NCBI GenBank assembly: GCA_910578145.1
Contig: CAJTPJ010000005.1
Coordinates: 83,148 to 106,606, forward strand
Origin: an uncultured Christensenella sp.
GTDB lineage: Bacteria; Bacillota; Clostridia; Christensenellales; Borkfalkiaceae
Direction: 5' to 3'
DNA: 23,459 nt
Positions 6,343 through 13,025 of the stretch are shown in pieces (position 1 is the first letter of the stretch; every line of letters starts with the position of its first letter). Under the pieces are notes generated by a model, which saw only the letters and a list, made by a program, of their open reading frames with translations, did not search any database and had not been told where the DNA came from. The translations under genes and the position numbers were made by a program.

Positions 6343-8175
6343 ATGATACGCAACGATTTGAGGAACGTAGCTATAATTGCGCACGTAGACCACGGCAAAA
6401 CCACGCTAGTAGACGCAATGTTAAAGCAAAGCCACACTTTCCGTGACAACCAAAACGTGGAAGAGAGGGTTATGGACAGCAACGCCATAGAGCGCGAGCG
6501 CGGCATCACCATACTTGCAAAAAACACTTCCATAAACTACAAAGGCGTTAAAATAAACGTTGTGGATACGCCGGGGCACGCCGACTTTTCGGGCGAGGTA
6601 GAGCGCGTAATGATGATGGTAAACGGCGTTTTGGTGCTGGTTGACGCGGCGGAAGGCCCTATGCCGCAAACCCGTTTCGTTATGCAAAAAGCGCTTGAAA
6701 TGGGGCACCGTCTGATAATCGTAGTAAACAAAATTGACCGCCCCGACGCGCGCCTTGGCGAAGTTCAGGACGAAATTTTGGAGCTGTTGCTGGAATTGGA
6801 CGCTTCCGACGACCAGCTTATGTCGCCGGTGGTATGGTGTTCGGGCAGGGACGGCACGGCAACGCTTGATATAAACGAGGCGGGCAAGGACTTAACTCCG
6901 CTTTTTGAAACTATTTTAAACCATATCCAGCCTATGGAAGCCGACGTTGACGGCGCAACGCAAATTCTCGTTTCGTCGATAGACTATAACGACTACGTAG
7001 GGCGTATTGGAATAGGCAGAATAGAGCGCGGCACGGCAAGGCAGGGACAAGCCGTTACCGTTTGCAATTACAATAACGTTCAACTTAAAGTTCCGGGCAA
7101 AATCGTAAACCTTTACCAAATCGAAGGGCTTAACCGCGTGGCTTGCGAAAGCGCAAAAGCGGGCGATATAGTCTGCTTTTCGGGGCTTGAAAAAATAAAT
7201 ATAGGCGACACTGTGTGCGCGACCGACTGCGTTGAAGCTCACAAGTTTGTAAAAATAACCGAACCCACCGTTGAAATGACTTTCTCGGTAAACGATTCGC
7301 CTTTTGCCGGCAAAGAAGGCAAATTGGTAACCACCCGCCATATCCGCGACAGGTTGTTTAAGGAACTTTTAAAGGACGTTTCACTGCGCGTGGAGGAAAC
7401 GGACTCGGCAGACAGTTACCGCGTTTGCGGACGCGGCGAAATGCACCTTTCCATACTTATTGAAAATATGCGCAGGGAGGGTTACGAATTTCAGGTTTCC
7501 ACGCCCCGCGTAATGTTTAAAGAGATTGACGGGGTGCAGTGCGAGCCTATGGAGCGGCTTATAGTAGACGTGCCGGACGACGCTACGGGCGCGGTTTTCC
7601 AGAGTATGGGCAACCGCAAAGGCGAGCTTTTGCATATGAGCGCAATAGGTTCGCGCACCAGACTTGAATTTATAATTCCCGCCCGCGGGCTTTTCGGCTA
7701 TAAATCGGAGTTTCTTACTTCAACCAAGGGCGAGGGCGTTATGTCAAGCGTATTTTTTGAATATCAGCCGTATAAAGGTGAGCTTTCCCGCCGCAGCACG
7801 GGCTCTTTGATAGCCTTTGAAACGGGCGAAGCGGTAACTTACGGGCTTTTCAACGCGCAGGGCAGGGGCACGCTGTTTATCGGCGCGGGCACGCCCGTTT
7901 ACGAGGGTATGATTGTAGGCGAAAGCCCCAAAAGTGAGGACATAAACGTAAACGTGTGCAAAACCAAGCACCTTACAAACACCCGTTCCAGCTCCAGCGA
8001 CGACGCGTTGCGTCTTATCACGCCCAAGAAAATGAGCCTTGAAGAGTGCCTTGAATTTATCGGCGACGACGAACTTTTGGAAGTTACTCCTAAAAATATC
8101 CGCATAAGAAAGCGTATTCTCGATAGCGAGCTGCGCGCCAAAGCTAACGCCAAAATTAAAAAGGGTTTGGCATAA
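6343..8175 (+). CDS. typA: Ribosome-associated GTPase TypA/BipA
   Basis: Translational GTPase of the EF-G/LepA group that binds the ribosome and helps 50S assembly, chiefly at low temperature or under stress. 610 aa, the usual size. GTPase motifs: G1 AHVDHGKT (13-20), switch I RERGITI (51-57), G3 DTPGH (75-79), G4 NKID (129-132). EF-G-like domains II, III and V follow. The BipA-specific C-terminal domain contains the diagnostic segment KTKHLTNTRSSSSDDALRL. Start supported by AAAGGA at 6328-6333. Monocistronic or at the end of the upstream unit, closed by a strong terminator at 8201-8226. Confidence 0.97.
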   Translation: MIRNDLRNVAIIAHVDHGKTTLVDAMLKQSHTFRDNQNVEERVMDSNAIERERGITILAKNTSINYKGVKINVVDTPGHADFSGEVERVMMMVNGVLVLVDAAEGPMPQTRFVMQKALEMGHRLIIVVNKIDRPDARLGEVQDEILELLLELDASDDQLMSPVVWCSGRDGTATLDINEAGKDLTPLFETILNHIQPMEADVDGATQILVSSIDYNDYVGRIGIGRIERGTARQGQAVTVCNYNNVQLKVPGKIVNLYQIEGLNRVACESAKAGDIVCFSGLEKINIGDTVCATDCVEAHKFVKITEPTVEMTFSVNDSPFAGKEGKLVTTRHIRDRLFKELLKDVSLRVEETDSADSYRVCGRGEMHLSILIENMRREGYEFQVSTPRVMFKEIDGVQCEPMERLIVDVPDDATGAVFQSMGNRKGELLHMSAIGSRTRLEFIIPARGLFGYKSEFLTSTKGEGVMSSVFFEYQPYKGELSRRSTGSLIAFETGEAVTYGLFNAQGRGTLFIGAGTPVYEGMIVGESPKSEDINVNVCKTKHLTNTRSSSSDDALRLITPKKMSLEECLEFIGDDELLEVTPKNIRIRKRILDSELRAKANAKIKKGLA

Positions 8176-8198
8176 AAAGCGTTTTCAAATCATATAAT
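8172..8198 (+). promoter_or_regulatory. Possible SigE-type promoter of the yabP operon
   Basis: ATA at 8172-8174, 16 bases, then CATATAAT at 8191-8198, one mismatch from the SigE -10 consensus CATACAnT. There is no SigA -35 at the right distance from the embedded TATAAT. YabP/YabQ are SigE-controlled in Bacillus. The predicted start near 8205 falls inside the typA terminator stem. Confidence 0.4.
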
Positions 8199-8200
8199 TA

Positions 8201-8226
8201 ACCACCCGTTAATGGGTGGTTTTTTT
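8201..8226 (+). terminator. Intrinsic terminator of typA
   Basis: A 7-bp stem, ACCACCC (8201-8207) with GGGTGGT (8214-8220), closes a 6-nt loop and is followed by a run of T through 8226. It lies 26 bases after the typA stop. Confidence 0.92.
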
Positions 8227-8240
8227 GTGAGGTTGAAATA

Positions 8241-8489
8241 ATGGAAGGGCATAGCATCAGCGTTGAACAGTGCAAAAAGGTTACGGCTACCGCCGTTTCA
8301 AGCGTTGACAGTTTTTCGGATAAACAAATAGTTTTAAGTTACGAGCAGGGCAGAATAGTTGTTACGGGTTCGGGAATGAAAATAATAAACTTTTCAAAAA
8401 CCAGCGGTTCTTTTGCGGCTACGGGCAACGTAAACGGCGTAAGGTACTTGCAGAAAGGAAGTTCGTTAAAACAAAAACTGTTTAAATAA
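8241..8489 (+). CDS. yabP: Sporulation protein YabP (YabP/YqfC family)
   Basis: Small sporulation protein of the YabP/YqfC family; Bacillus YabP is SigE-dependent and made in the mother cell. Molecular function is poorly known. 82 aa. The family pattern is visible from about residue 20: a conserved V-x-SF segment (SVDSFSDKQIVLSYEQGRIVVTG split across 21-43), then alternating hydrophobic strands (MKIINFSKTSGSFAATGNVNGVRYL) typical of a small all-beta domain. Start supported by GAGGT at 8229-8233. It is the first gene of an operon with yabQ and divIC, the same order as Bacillus, except that rqcP (yabO) does not precede it here. Confidence 0.88.
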   Translation: MEGHSISVEQCKKVTATAVSSVDSFSDKQIVLSYEQGRIVVTGSGMKIINFSKTSGSFAATGNVNGVRYLQKGSSLKQKLFK

Positions 8490-8492
8490 AAT

Positions 8493-8936
8493 ATGCGATT
8501 TTACGTATTCATTATCTGTCTATTTTGCGGGGTTATCAGCGGCGTGTTTTACGACGTGCTGTTCGTCGCCCGTTCGTTAGTGTGCGGCGTAGATAAGCGC
8601 GAATACACCGTAAAGGACAAAATATTTATAATATGCGCCGACTTAACGTACTGCGCCGTGTTTGCGGCGGGGTTTATTTTCGCTTCGGTTATGTTCGATT
8701 TTGAAGAGTTGCGGTTTTATATGCTTTTGGGCTGTTTGCTGGGCGCGGGGCTCTATTTAAAAAGTTTTCACGTAATTGTTGCATTTTGCGTAAAAAAAGC
8801 GTATAATAAACTCGTAAAAAACAAGGAGAATAAAGTTGGACGAGCAAAAGAAAAACCGCGTCGCCGCAGCGGTAACGGTAAACGTAATAGTTTTAGTGGC
8901 AATTCTCGTAGCCGTAATAATTTACCAGCTGGCTGA
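8493..8936 (+). CDS. yabQ: Spore cortex biosynthesis membrane protein YabQ
   Basis: Membrane protein of the YabQ family, needed for spore cortex formation in Bacillus. 147 aa. Three or so hydrophobic segments are visible: about 1-22 (FYVFIICLFCGVISGVFYDV, including the family's G-x-x-YD pattern), about 46-70, and about 73-100 (RFYMLLGCLLGAGLYL). The last 35 or so residues are basic and Ser/Asn/Arg-rich with no structure; they are encoded where the frame overlaps divIC. No Shine-Dalgarno sequence precedes the ATG, only 3 bases after yabP, so translation probably depends on coupling. Family assignment rests on the membrane pattern, the YD and R-x-Y-x-LLG-x-LLGA-x-LYL motifs and position. Confidence 0.85.
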   Translation: MRFYVFIICLFCGVISGVFYDVLFVARSLVCGVDKREYTVKDKIFIICADLTYCAVFAAGFIFASVMFDFEELRFYMLLGCLLGAGLYLKSFHVIVAFCVKKAYNKLVKNKENKVGRAKEKPRRRSGNGKRNSFSGNSRSRNNLPAG

Positions 8937-9096
8937 GATAGTTATTTTCAACGCGCGCAAAAACGAGCTTTTAAGCGAAATAGCAAAGTACGAACAACTT
9001 ATCGAACAGGGCGAAACCGACCTTGAATATCTTCAGTCGGAACAATATCTTTTAGACCTTGCCTTGAAATTAGGATATACTTTCCCCAAAGATTAA
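8836..9096 (+). CDS. divIC: Septum formation initiator DivIC (FtsB-like)
   Basis: Bitopic divisome protein that joins FtsL and DivIB/FtsQ and helps activate septal wall synthesis. 86 aa from a TTG start: short cytoplasmic N-terminus (DEQKKNR), one membrane segment (about 10-30, VTVNVIVLVAILVAVIIY), then an extracytoplasmic coiled coil (about 36-65, ARKNELLSEIAKYEQLIEQG) and the C-terminal LALKLGYTFPKD segment that resembles the FtsB tail. The TTG is chosen because AAGGAG at 8823-8828 sits 7 bases upstream and the whole membrane segment follows it. It begins 101 bases before the yabQ stop, in the +1 frame relative to yabQ. Confidence 0.9.
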   Translation: MDEQKKNRVAAAVTVNVIVLVAILVAVIIYQLAEIVIFNARKNELLSEIAKYEQLIEQGETDLEYLQSEQYLLDLALKLGYTFPKD

Positions 9097-9097
9097 A

Positions 9098-9964
9098 ATG
9101 AAAATTGCCGTTATAGACGTAGGTTCAAACTCCGTCCGCCTGGGTATGATTGCGGACGGAAAAACTTTATATAAGAGCATTAAAACTACGCGCCTTGGCG
9201 AGGGGTTGTCCTTTAGCGGCGCTATCAAGCGCGAAGCAATGGAGCGCAGCGCCCAAGCGGTGGCTTTTTTCGTTGAACGGGCAAAAAGCGAAGGCGCGGA
9301 AAAAACTTACGTATTTGCCACCGCTGCGGTTCGTTCGGCTATAAACGGCGGCGATTTCGTAAGCCTTACCCGCGGGCTTTGCGGCGTGAAAATAGACGTG
9401 ATAAGCGGCGAAAAGGAAGCGCAAATAGGTATGTTGGGCGCGCTTGGTTTGAGCGACGGCGGAATGATAGATTTGGGCGGCGCAAGCACCGAAGTAACCG
9501 TGCGCAGGCGAGGCGAAACCGCGTACGCAAAAAGCGTGAATATCGGTGCCGTAAGGCTTTACGATTTGGCGGGCAGGGACTATGCAACGCTTGAAAAAGT
9601 GATAGCGGACAAGCTGCCCGAATACGGCGTTTTTAGCGCGAAACTCGATGATATGTGGGGGGTAAGCGGTACGGCTACTACTCTTGCGGCGCTTAAACAC
9701 GGGCTTAAAGAATATGCGCCGCAAGTGGTGCAGGGCACGCCGTTAACCGTTTCCGAAATAGAAAATTGCGCCTTAACTTTACTTAATACGCCCGTTGAAA
9801 AAATATGCGAACTCTGCGCCGTGGACGCCCGCCGCGCCGATATAATAGGGGGCGGGGCTTTGCTTTTGGCAAGACTTATGCAAAAGTTTGAAATTGAAAA
9901 AATAAGGGTTTCCGACCGCGACAATTTAGAGGGCTATTTAATGCTGAAAGAAGGTGCGTTGTGA
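9098..9964 (+). CDS. Ppx/GppA-family phosphatase (exopolyphosphatase / pppGpp phosphatase)
   Basis: ASKHA-fold phosphatase acting on inorganic polyphosphate or on pppGpp; sequence alone does not choose. 288 aa, the short two-domain form without a C-terminal HD-like domain. Phosphate-1 loop IDVGSNSVRLGM (5-16), the ATAAVRSAINGGDF segment (family: ATSA-RxAxN), VISGEKEAQIGMLGA, phosphate-2 loop IDLGGASTEV (family usually D-I/L-GGGSTE; here Ala replaces one Gly) and WGVSGTATTLAAL. It starts one base after divIC and overlaps the next gene by 4 bases, so its product probably rises with the divisome/sporulation operon. A Ppx/GppA gene next to divIC recurs in Clostridia as I remember it. Confidence 0.88.
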   Translation: MKIAVIDVGSNSVRLGMIADGKTLYKSIKTTRLGEGLSFSGAIKREAMERSAQAVAFFVERAKSEGAEKTYVFATAAVRSAINGGDFVSLTRGLCGVKIDVISGEKEAQIGMLGALGLSDGGMIDLGGASTEVTVRRRGETAYAKSVNIGAVRLYDLAGRDYATLEKVIADKLPEYGVFSAKLDDMWGVSGTATTLAALKHGLKEYAPQVVQGTPLTVSEIENCALTLLNTPVEKICELCAVDARRADIIGGGALLLARLMQKFEIEKIRVSDRDNLEGYLMLKEGAL

Positions 9965-10674
9965 AAAAATTTACCGTAATTTTATCTTTGACGGGCGCGC
10001 TTGCTTTCGCGGGATTTCTCGGTTACGCCTATTGGCTTAATTACGGGTTATGGGCTATTGCGGTTTGCGCCGCAACGGTGATTGCTTTGCCCGTTTCAAG
10101 CCTTTTGCACGAGCTGGGACATATGCTTTTCGGGGTTATATGCGGCATAAAAGCCGTGCCGCAGTTTAAACTATTCGGCTCGTCAAGCTGTAAATTAATT
10201 CCTAAAAAAGACAAAAATTTGCGTGCGCGCATATTTTTTACGGCTATCGGCGGGCTGGTTGTAAATCTTTTAACGGTTGCGCTGTCGGTGCTGGCAATTA
10301 CGTTGCCGTTTATGCCTTTATGGCTTTCGGTTTTGGCACCGTCGTCGCTATATCTGTTTTTGTTAAACGATATGCCCGTGGAATTTGCAAGCGGCAAAAC
10401 AGACGGGCTGATATGTAACGAGGTTTTAAACAATACGGATTCGGCTAAAGTTATGGTAGCCGTGTTAACGGTGCAGGCGCAAATATTAAATGGTAAGCCT
10501 ATTGCCGAAATAGACGAAAAATTGCTTTTCGGCGTGCCGCAAATCCGCGAAGACGACGCGGCGTTTATCGCTTTAACCGAACTTAGGTACGAGTACTGCG
10601 CCGCCTTAGGCGAAACCGAAAAAGCCGAAAAATACCGCTTGCGGTATGAACGCCTTAAAGAAGAATATCTGTAA
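9961..10674 (+). CDS. M50-type intramembrane metalloprotease-like protein (SpoIVFB/S2P-like)
   Basis: Predicted polytopic zinc protease. 237 aa from GTG (GTGA overlap with ppx). Membrane segments at about 5-25, 29-48, 52-63, 92-113 and 117-136. HELGH at 50-54 supplies two zinc ligands and the catalytic Glu. GGLVVNLL (97-104) fits the family's G-x-x-N turn. NDMPV...TDG (136-149) fits the third-ligand region (D148), equivalent to N-x-x-P...DG in site-2 proteases. The last 80 residues or so are soluble and helical, not a recognisable CBS or PDZ domain, so it is not a canonical SpoIVFB (CBS) or RseP (PDZ). Its place after YabP/YabQ/DivIC/Ppx suggests a cell-envelope or sporulation role. Substrate unknown. 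Confidence 0.75.
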   Translation: MKKFTVILSLTGALAFAGFLGYAYWLNYGLWAIAVCAATVIALPVSSLLHELGHMLFGVICGIKAVPQFKLFGSSSCKLIPKKDKNLRARIFFTAIGGLVVNLLTVALSVLAITLPFMPLWLSVLAPSSLYLFLLNDMPVEFASGKTDGLICNEVLNNTDSAKVMVAVLTVQAQILNGKPIAEIDEKLLFGVPQIREDDAAFIALTELRYEYCAALGETEKAEKYRLRYERLKEEYL

Positions 10675-10681
10675 AAAAACC

Positions 10682-10714
10682 AACCCGCCGCGATTAATTT
10701 CGCGGCGGGTTTTT
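10682..10714. terminator. Strong hairpin terminator between the M50 gene and the zinc-ribbon gene, probably bidirectional
   Basis: A GC-rich 10-bp stem (10683-10692 with 10701-10710, ACCCGCCGCG and its complement) with an 8-nt loop, followed by TTTTT on the plus strand. The complementary strand also has a T-rich run just past the stem (rc of 10672-10679), so it can end both convergent transcripts. Confidence 0.93.
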
Positions 10715-10756
10715 AATTTTCTTAACCGTCGTATTTAGCAGGTTGCCAATCCGTTT

Positions 10757-10963
10757 TCAACTTATGCGGTACAGTTTGCCAAAGCAGTGTGGGCATACCC
10801 TGCCCCAAGTTTCCGCCTGAGTTTTGCATACGTGGTTGCCGCAGTTTCCGCATTCAAAAAATTCGTTTAAAAAATCGCCGCCGCGGGCGTGTTTACAGTT
10901 AAATTTTTCCATAAAAAAAGTATGTGAAAAACGCCTTTTTTCATACCCGCAAACAAATTTCAC
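10757..10963 (-). CDS. Small zinc-ribbon protein of unknown function
   Basis: Not a recognised family. 68 aa from a GTG at 10963, chosen because AAGGGA lies six bases upstream (10970-10975); a TTG two codons further upstream is possible. The C-terminal half carries two CxxC knuckles, CGNC (38-41) and CPHC (57-60), separated by 15 residues, a typical zinc ribbon, flanked by aromatic and charged residues. The first 30 residues are basic (GYEKRRFSHTFFMEKF). It diverges from gyrB: its possible TATAAT (minus strand, 10983-10988) lies within the spacer of the gyrB promoter. It ends at a shared bidirectional terminator. Paired cysteines, ribosome binding site and fit between signals favour a real gene. 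Confidence 0.62.
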   Translation of the reverse strand: MKFVCGYEKRRFSHTFFMEKFNCKHARGGDFLNEFFECGNCGNHVCKTQAETWGRVCPHCFGKLYRIS

Positions 10964-10973
10964 AGTCAATCCC

Positions 10974-11002
10974 TTGCATTTGATTATATAATATGGTATA
11001 AT
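10974..11002 (+). promoter_or_regulatory. SigA promoter of gyrB-gyrA
   Basis: TTGCAT at 10974-10979, 17-bp spacer, TATAAT at 10997-11002 with TGG immediately before it (extended -10). Predicted start near 11009, giving a leader of about 37 nt. The architecture matches the mrnC promoter, including the same -35 hexamer. Confidence 0.85.
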
Positions 11003-11045
11003 AAAAATAACTTTAAAAAAGAAAATTTTGATGGGGGTTTTTTCA

Positions 11046-12971
11046 ATGCCTGAAAAAATCGAAAACAGTTACGACGCCAATTCTTTGCGCGCGCTTAAAG
11101 GGCTTGAACCCGTGCGCGAGCACCCCGGAATGTACATTGGACCAACCGACGAAAAAGGTCTTCATACGCTCGTTAGAGAGGTCATCGACAACTCCATAGA
11201 CGAAGCGCTTGCTGGCTATTGCGACACCATAAACGTGGTAATCGAAAAGGACGGCTCCTGCACCATTCGCGATAACGGCAGAGGTATTCCCACGGGTATA
11301 AACAAGGACGCGGGCATAAGCGGCGTTGAACTTGCGCTTACCAACCTTAACGCGGGCGGCAAGTTCGGCGGCGGCAATAAGGCGGGCGGCTATAAAATTT
11401 CTTCGGGACTGCACGGCGTGGGCGTTTCTTGCGTTAACGCGCTTTCCGATACGCTTATAGCGGAAGTAAGCCAAAACGGGCATATTTTCCGTCAGGTTTA
11501 CCATTGCGGCATACCCGAAGAACCTTTAAAAATAGTGGGCGACACCGACAAAACGGGTACTACTATAAGTTTCCACCCCGACGCGACTATGCTGGAAACG
11601 ATAGATTTTAATTACGACACGTTAAAAACTTTATTGCGCGAGCTTTCCTACCTCAACAAGGGGCTTAAACTCACGCTTTCCGACCTTCGCGGCGAAAAAG
11701 AACGCCACGACGAATTTTGCTACGAGGGCGGCGTAGTTCACTTTATAGAGGATATAAACAAGGGTAAACAAACTCTGTTTGAAAAGCCCGTATATTTTGA
11801 GGACAGCGAGGGCGACGATAGATTTTTGGAAGTAGCCATACAGTACAACGACAGCTATTCCGAGCAGATTTTCCCCTTCTCCAACAATATCCGCCAGCCC
11901 GACGGCGGCACTCATCTCGACGGCTTTAAGGCGGCTTTAACCAAGGTTATAAACGACGCGGGCAAGCGGCTTAATATCTTAAAGGAAAACGAAAAACTTT
12001 CCGGCGACGACGTGCGCGAAGGCATTACGGCGGTTGTTTCCGTTAAAATTGCAGACGCTCAGTACGAAAGCCAGACCAAAGCCAAACTTTGCTCCACTTA
12101 CGTAAGGGGCTTCGTGCAGAAAGCGGTGGTTGATAAATTCGGAACTTATCTCGAAGAGCACCCTTCGGAAACGCGCGAGCTGATTATGCGCTGTATAACC
12201 GCGCAACGCGCAAGAGAAGCGGCAAGGCTCGCTAGGGAAGAAACGCACCGCAAGGGTGTTTTGGAAAGCACCAAATTGCCCGGTAAACTTGCCGATTGTT
12301 CGGACAAACGTTCGGAGCTGTGCGAAATTTATATAGTTGAGGGCGACTCGGCAGGCGGCACTGCAAAGCAGGGGCGCGACAGGCGTTTTCAGGCTATTTT
12401 ACCGCTGCGCGGCAAAATTTTAAACGTTGAAAAGGTAAGAATAAACCGCGTACTTGAAAACGAAGAAATAAAAGCAATGATTACCGCGTTCGGTTGCGGT
12501 ATACAGGAAAACTTTGACGAAAGCAAGTTAAGGTACGACCGCATTATAATAATGACCGACGCGGACGTAGACGGCTCGCACATAAGAATACTTTTATTAA
12601 CTTTCTTTTTCCGCTATATGCGACCGCTTGTAGAAAACGGGCACGTATACGCCGCCCAGCCGCCTTTGTACAAGGCGTTTGGCAAAGGCGTACCCGAAAC
12701 CTATCTCTACGACGACAAGGCGTTAGAGGAGTTTAGAAAGACGTATAACGGCAAATTCGAGCTTCAGCGCTATAAAGGATTGGGCGAAATGGACAAGGAA
12801 CAGCTTTGGGAAACCACTATGGACCCGGCTAAGCGCACGCTTGTAAGAATAAACGTAGAAGACGCGGTGGAAGCGGACAAAATGTTTTCTCTGCTTATGG
12901 GCGAACAGCCTGAACTCCGCCGTCAATTTATAGAAGAAAACGCAAAACTCGTAGCCGAGCTTGACGTATAA
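11046..12971 (+). CDS. gyrB: DNA gyrase subunit B
   Basis: ATPase subunit of gyrase, which introduces negative supercoils. The frame is open from 11028, but the start is placed at ATG 11046 because GGGGG at 11033-11037 is spaced 8 bases from it; this gives 641 aa, typical of Gram-positive GyrB. GHKL ATPase: E45 and N49 in REVIDNSIDEA, D76 in DNGRGIP, ATP lid GLHGVG (121-126), transducer lysine in QTKAKL (343-348). Toprim: EGDSAGG (432-438) and DADVDG with acids 505, 507 and 509. LPGKLADC and ILPLRGKILNVEK are typical. GyrB rather than ParE is chosen because the partner downstream carries a GyrA box. Confidence 0.97.
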   Translation: MPEKIENSYDANSLRALKGLEPVREHPGMYIGPTDEKGLHTLVREVIDNSIDEALAGYCDTINVVIEKDGSCTIRDNGRGIPTGINKDAGISGVELALTNLNAGGKFGGGNKAGGYKISSGLHGVGVSCVNALSDTLIAEVSQNGHIFRQVYHCGIPEEPLKIVGDTDKTGTTISFHPDATMLETIDFNYDTLKTLLRELSYLNKGLKLTLSDLRGEKERHDEFCYEGGVVHFIEDINKGKQTLFEKPVYFEDSEGDDRFLEVAIQYNDSYSEQIFPFSNNIRQPDGGTHLDGFKAALTKVINDAGKRLNILKENEKLSGDDVREGITAVVSVKIADAQYESQTKAKLCSTYVRGFVQKAVVDKFGTYLEEHPSETRELIMRCITAQRAREAARLAREETHRKGVLESTKLPGKLADCSDKRSELCEIYIVEGDSAGGTAKQGRDRRFQAILPLRGKILNVEKVRINRVLENEEIKAMITAFGCGIQENFDESKLRYDRIIIMTDADVDGSHIRILLLTFFFRYMRPLVENGHVYAAQPPLYKAFGKGVPETYLYDDKALEEFRKTYNGKFELQRYKGLGEMDKEQLWETTMDPAKRTLVRINVEDAVEADKMFSLLMGEQPELRRQFIEENAKLVAELDV

Positions 12972-13025
12972 CCCCCTTTTCGGGACGTACCGTAACTATT
13001 AAAAAATAAAATCAAGGAAGATATT

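Noticed and set aside
9167..9724. Long open frame on the minus strand opposite ppx (185 codons)
   Set aside because: It mirrors the codon structure of the real gene, has no recognisable motif, promoter or ribosome binding site, and ends within a conserved gene.
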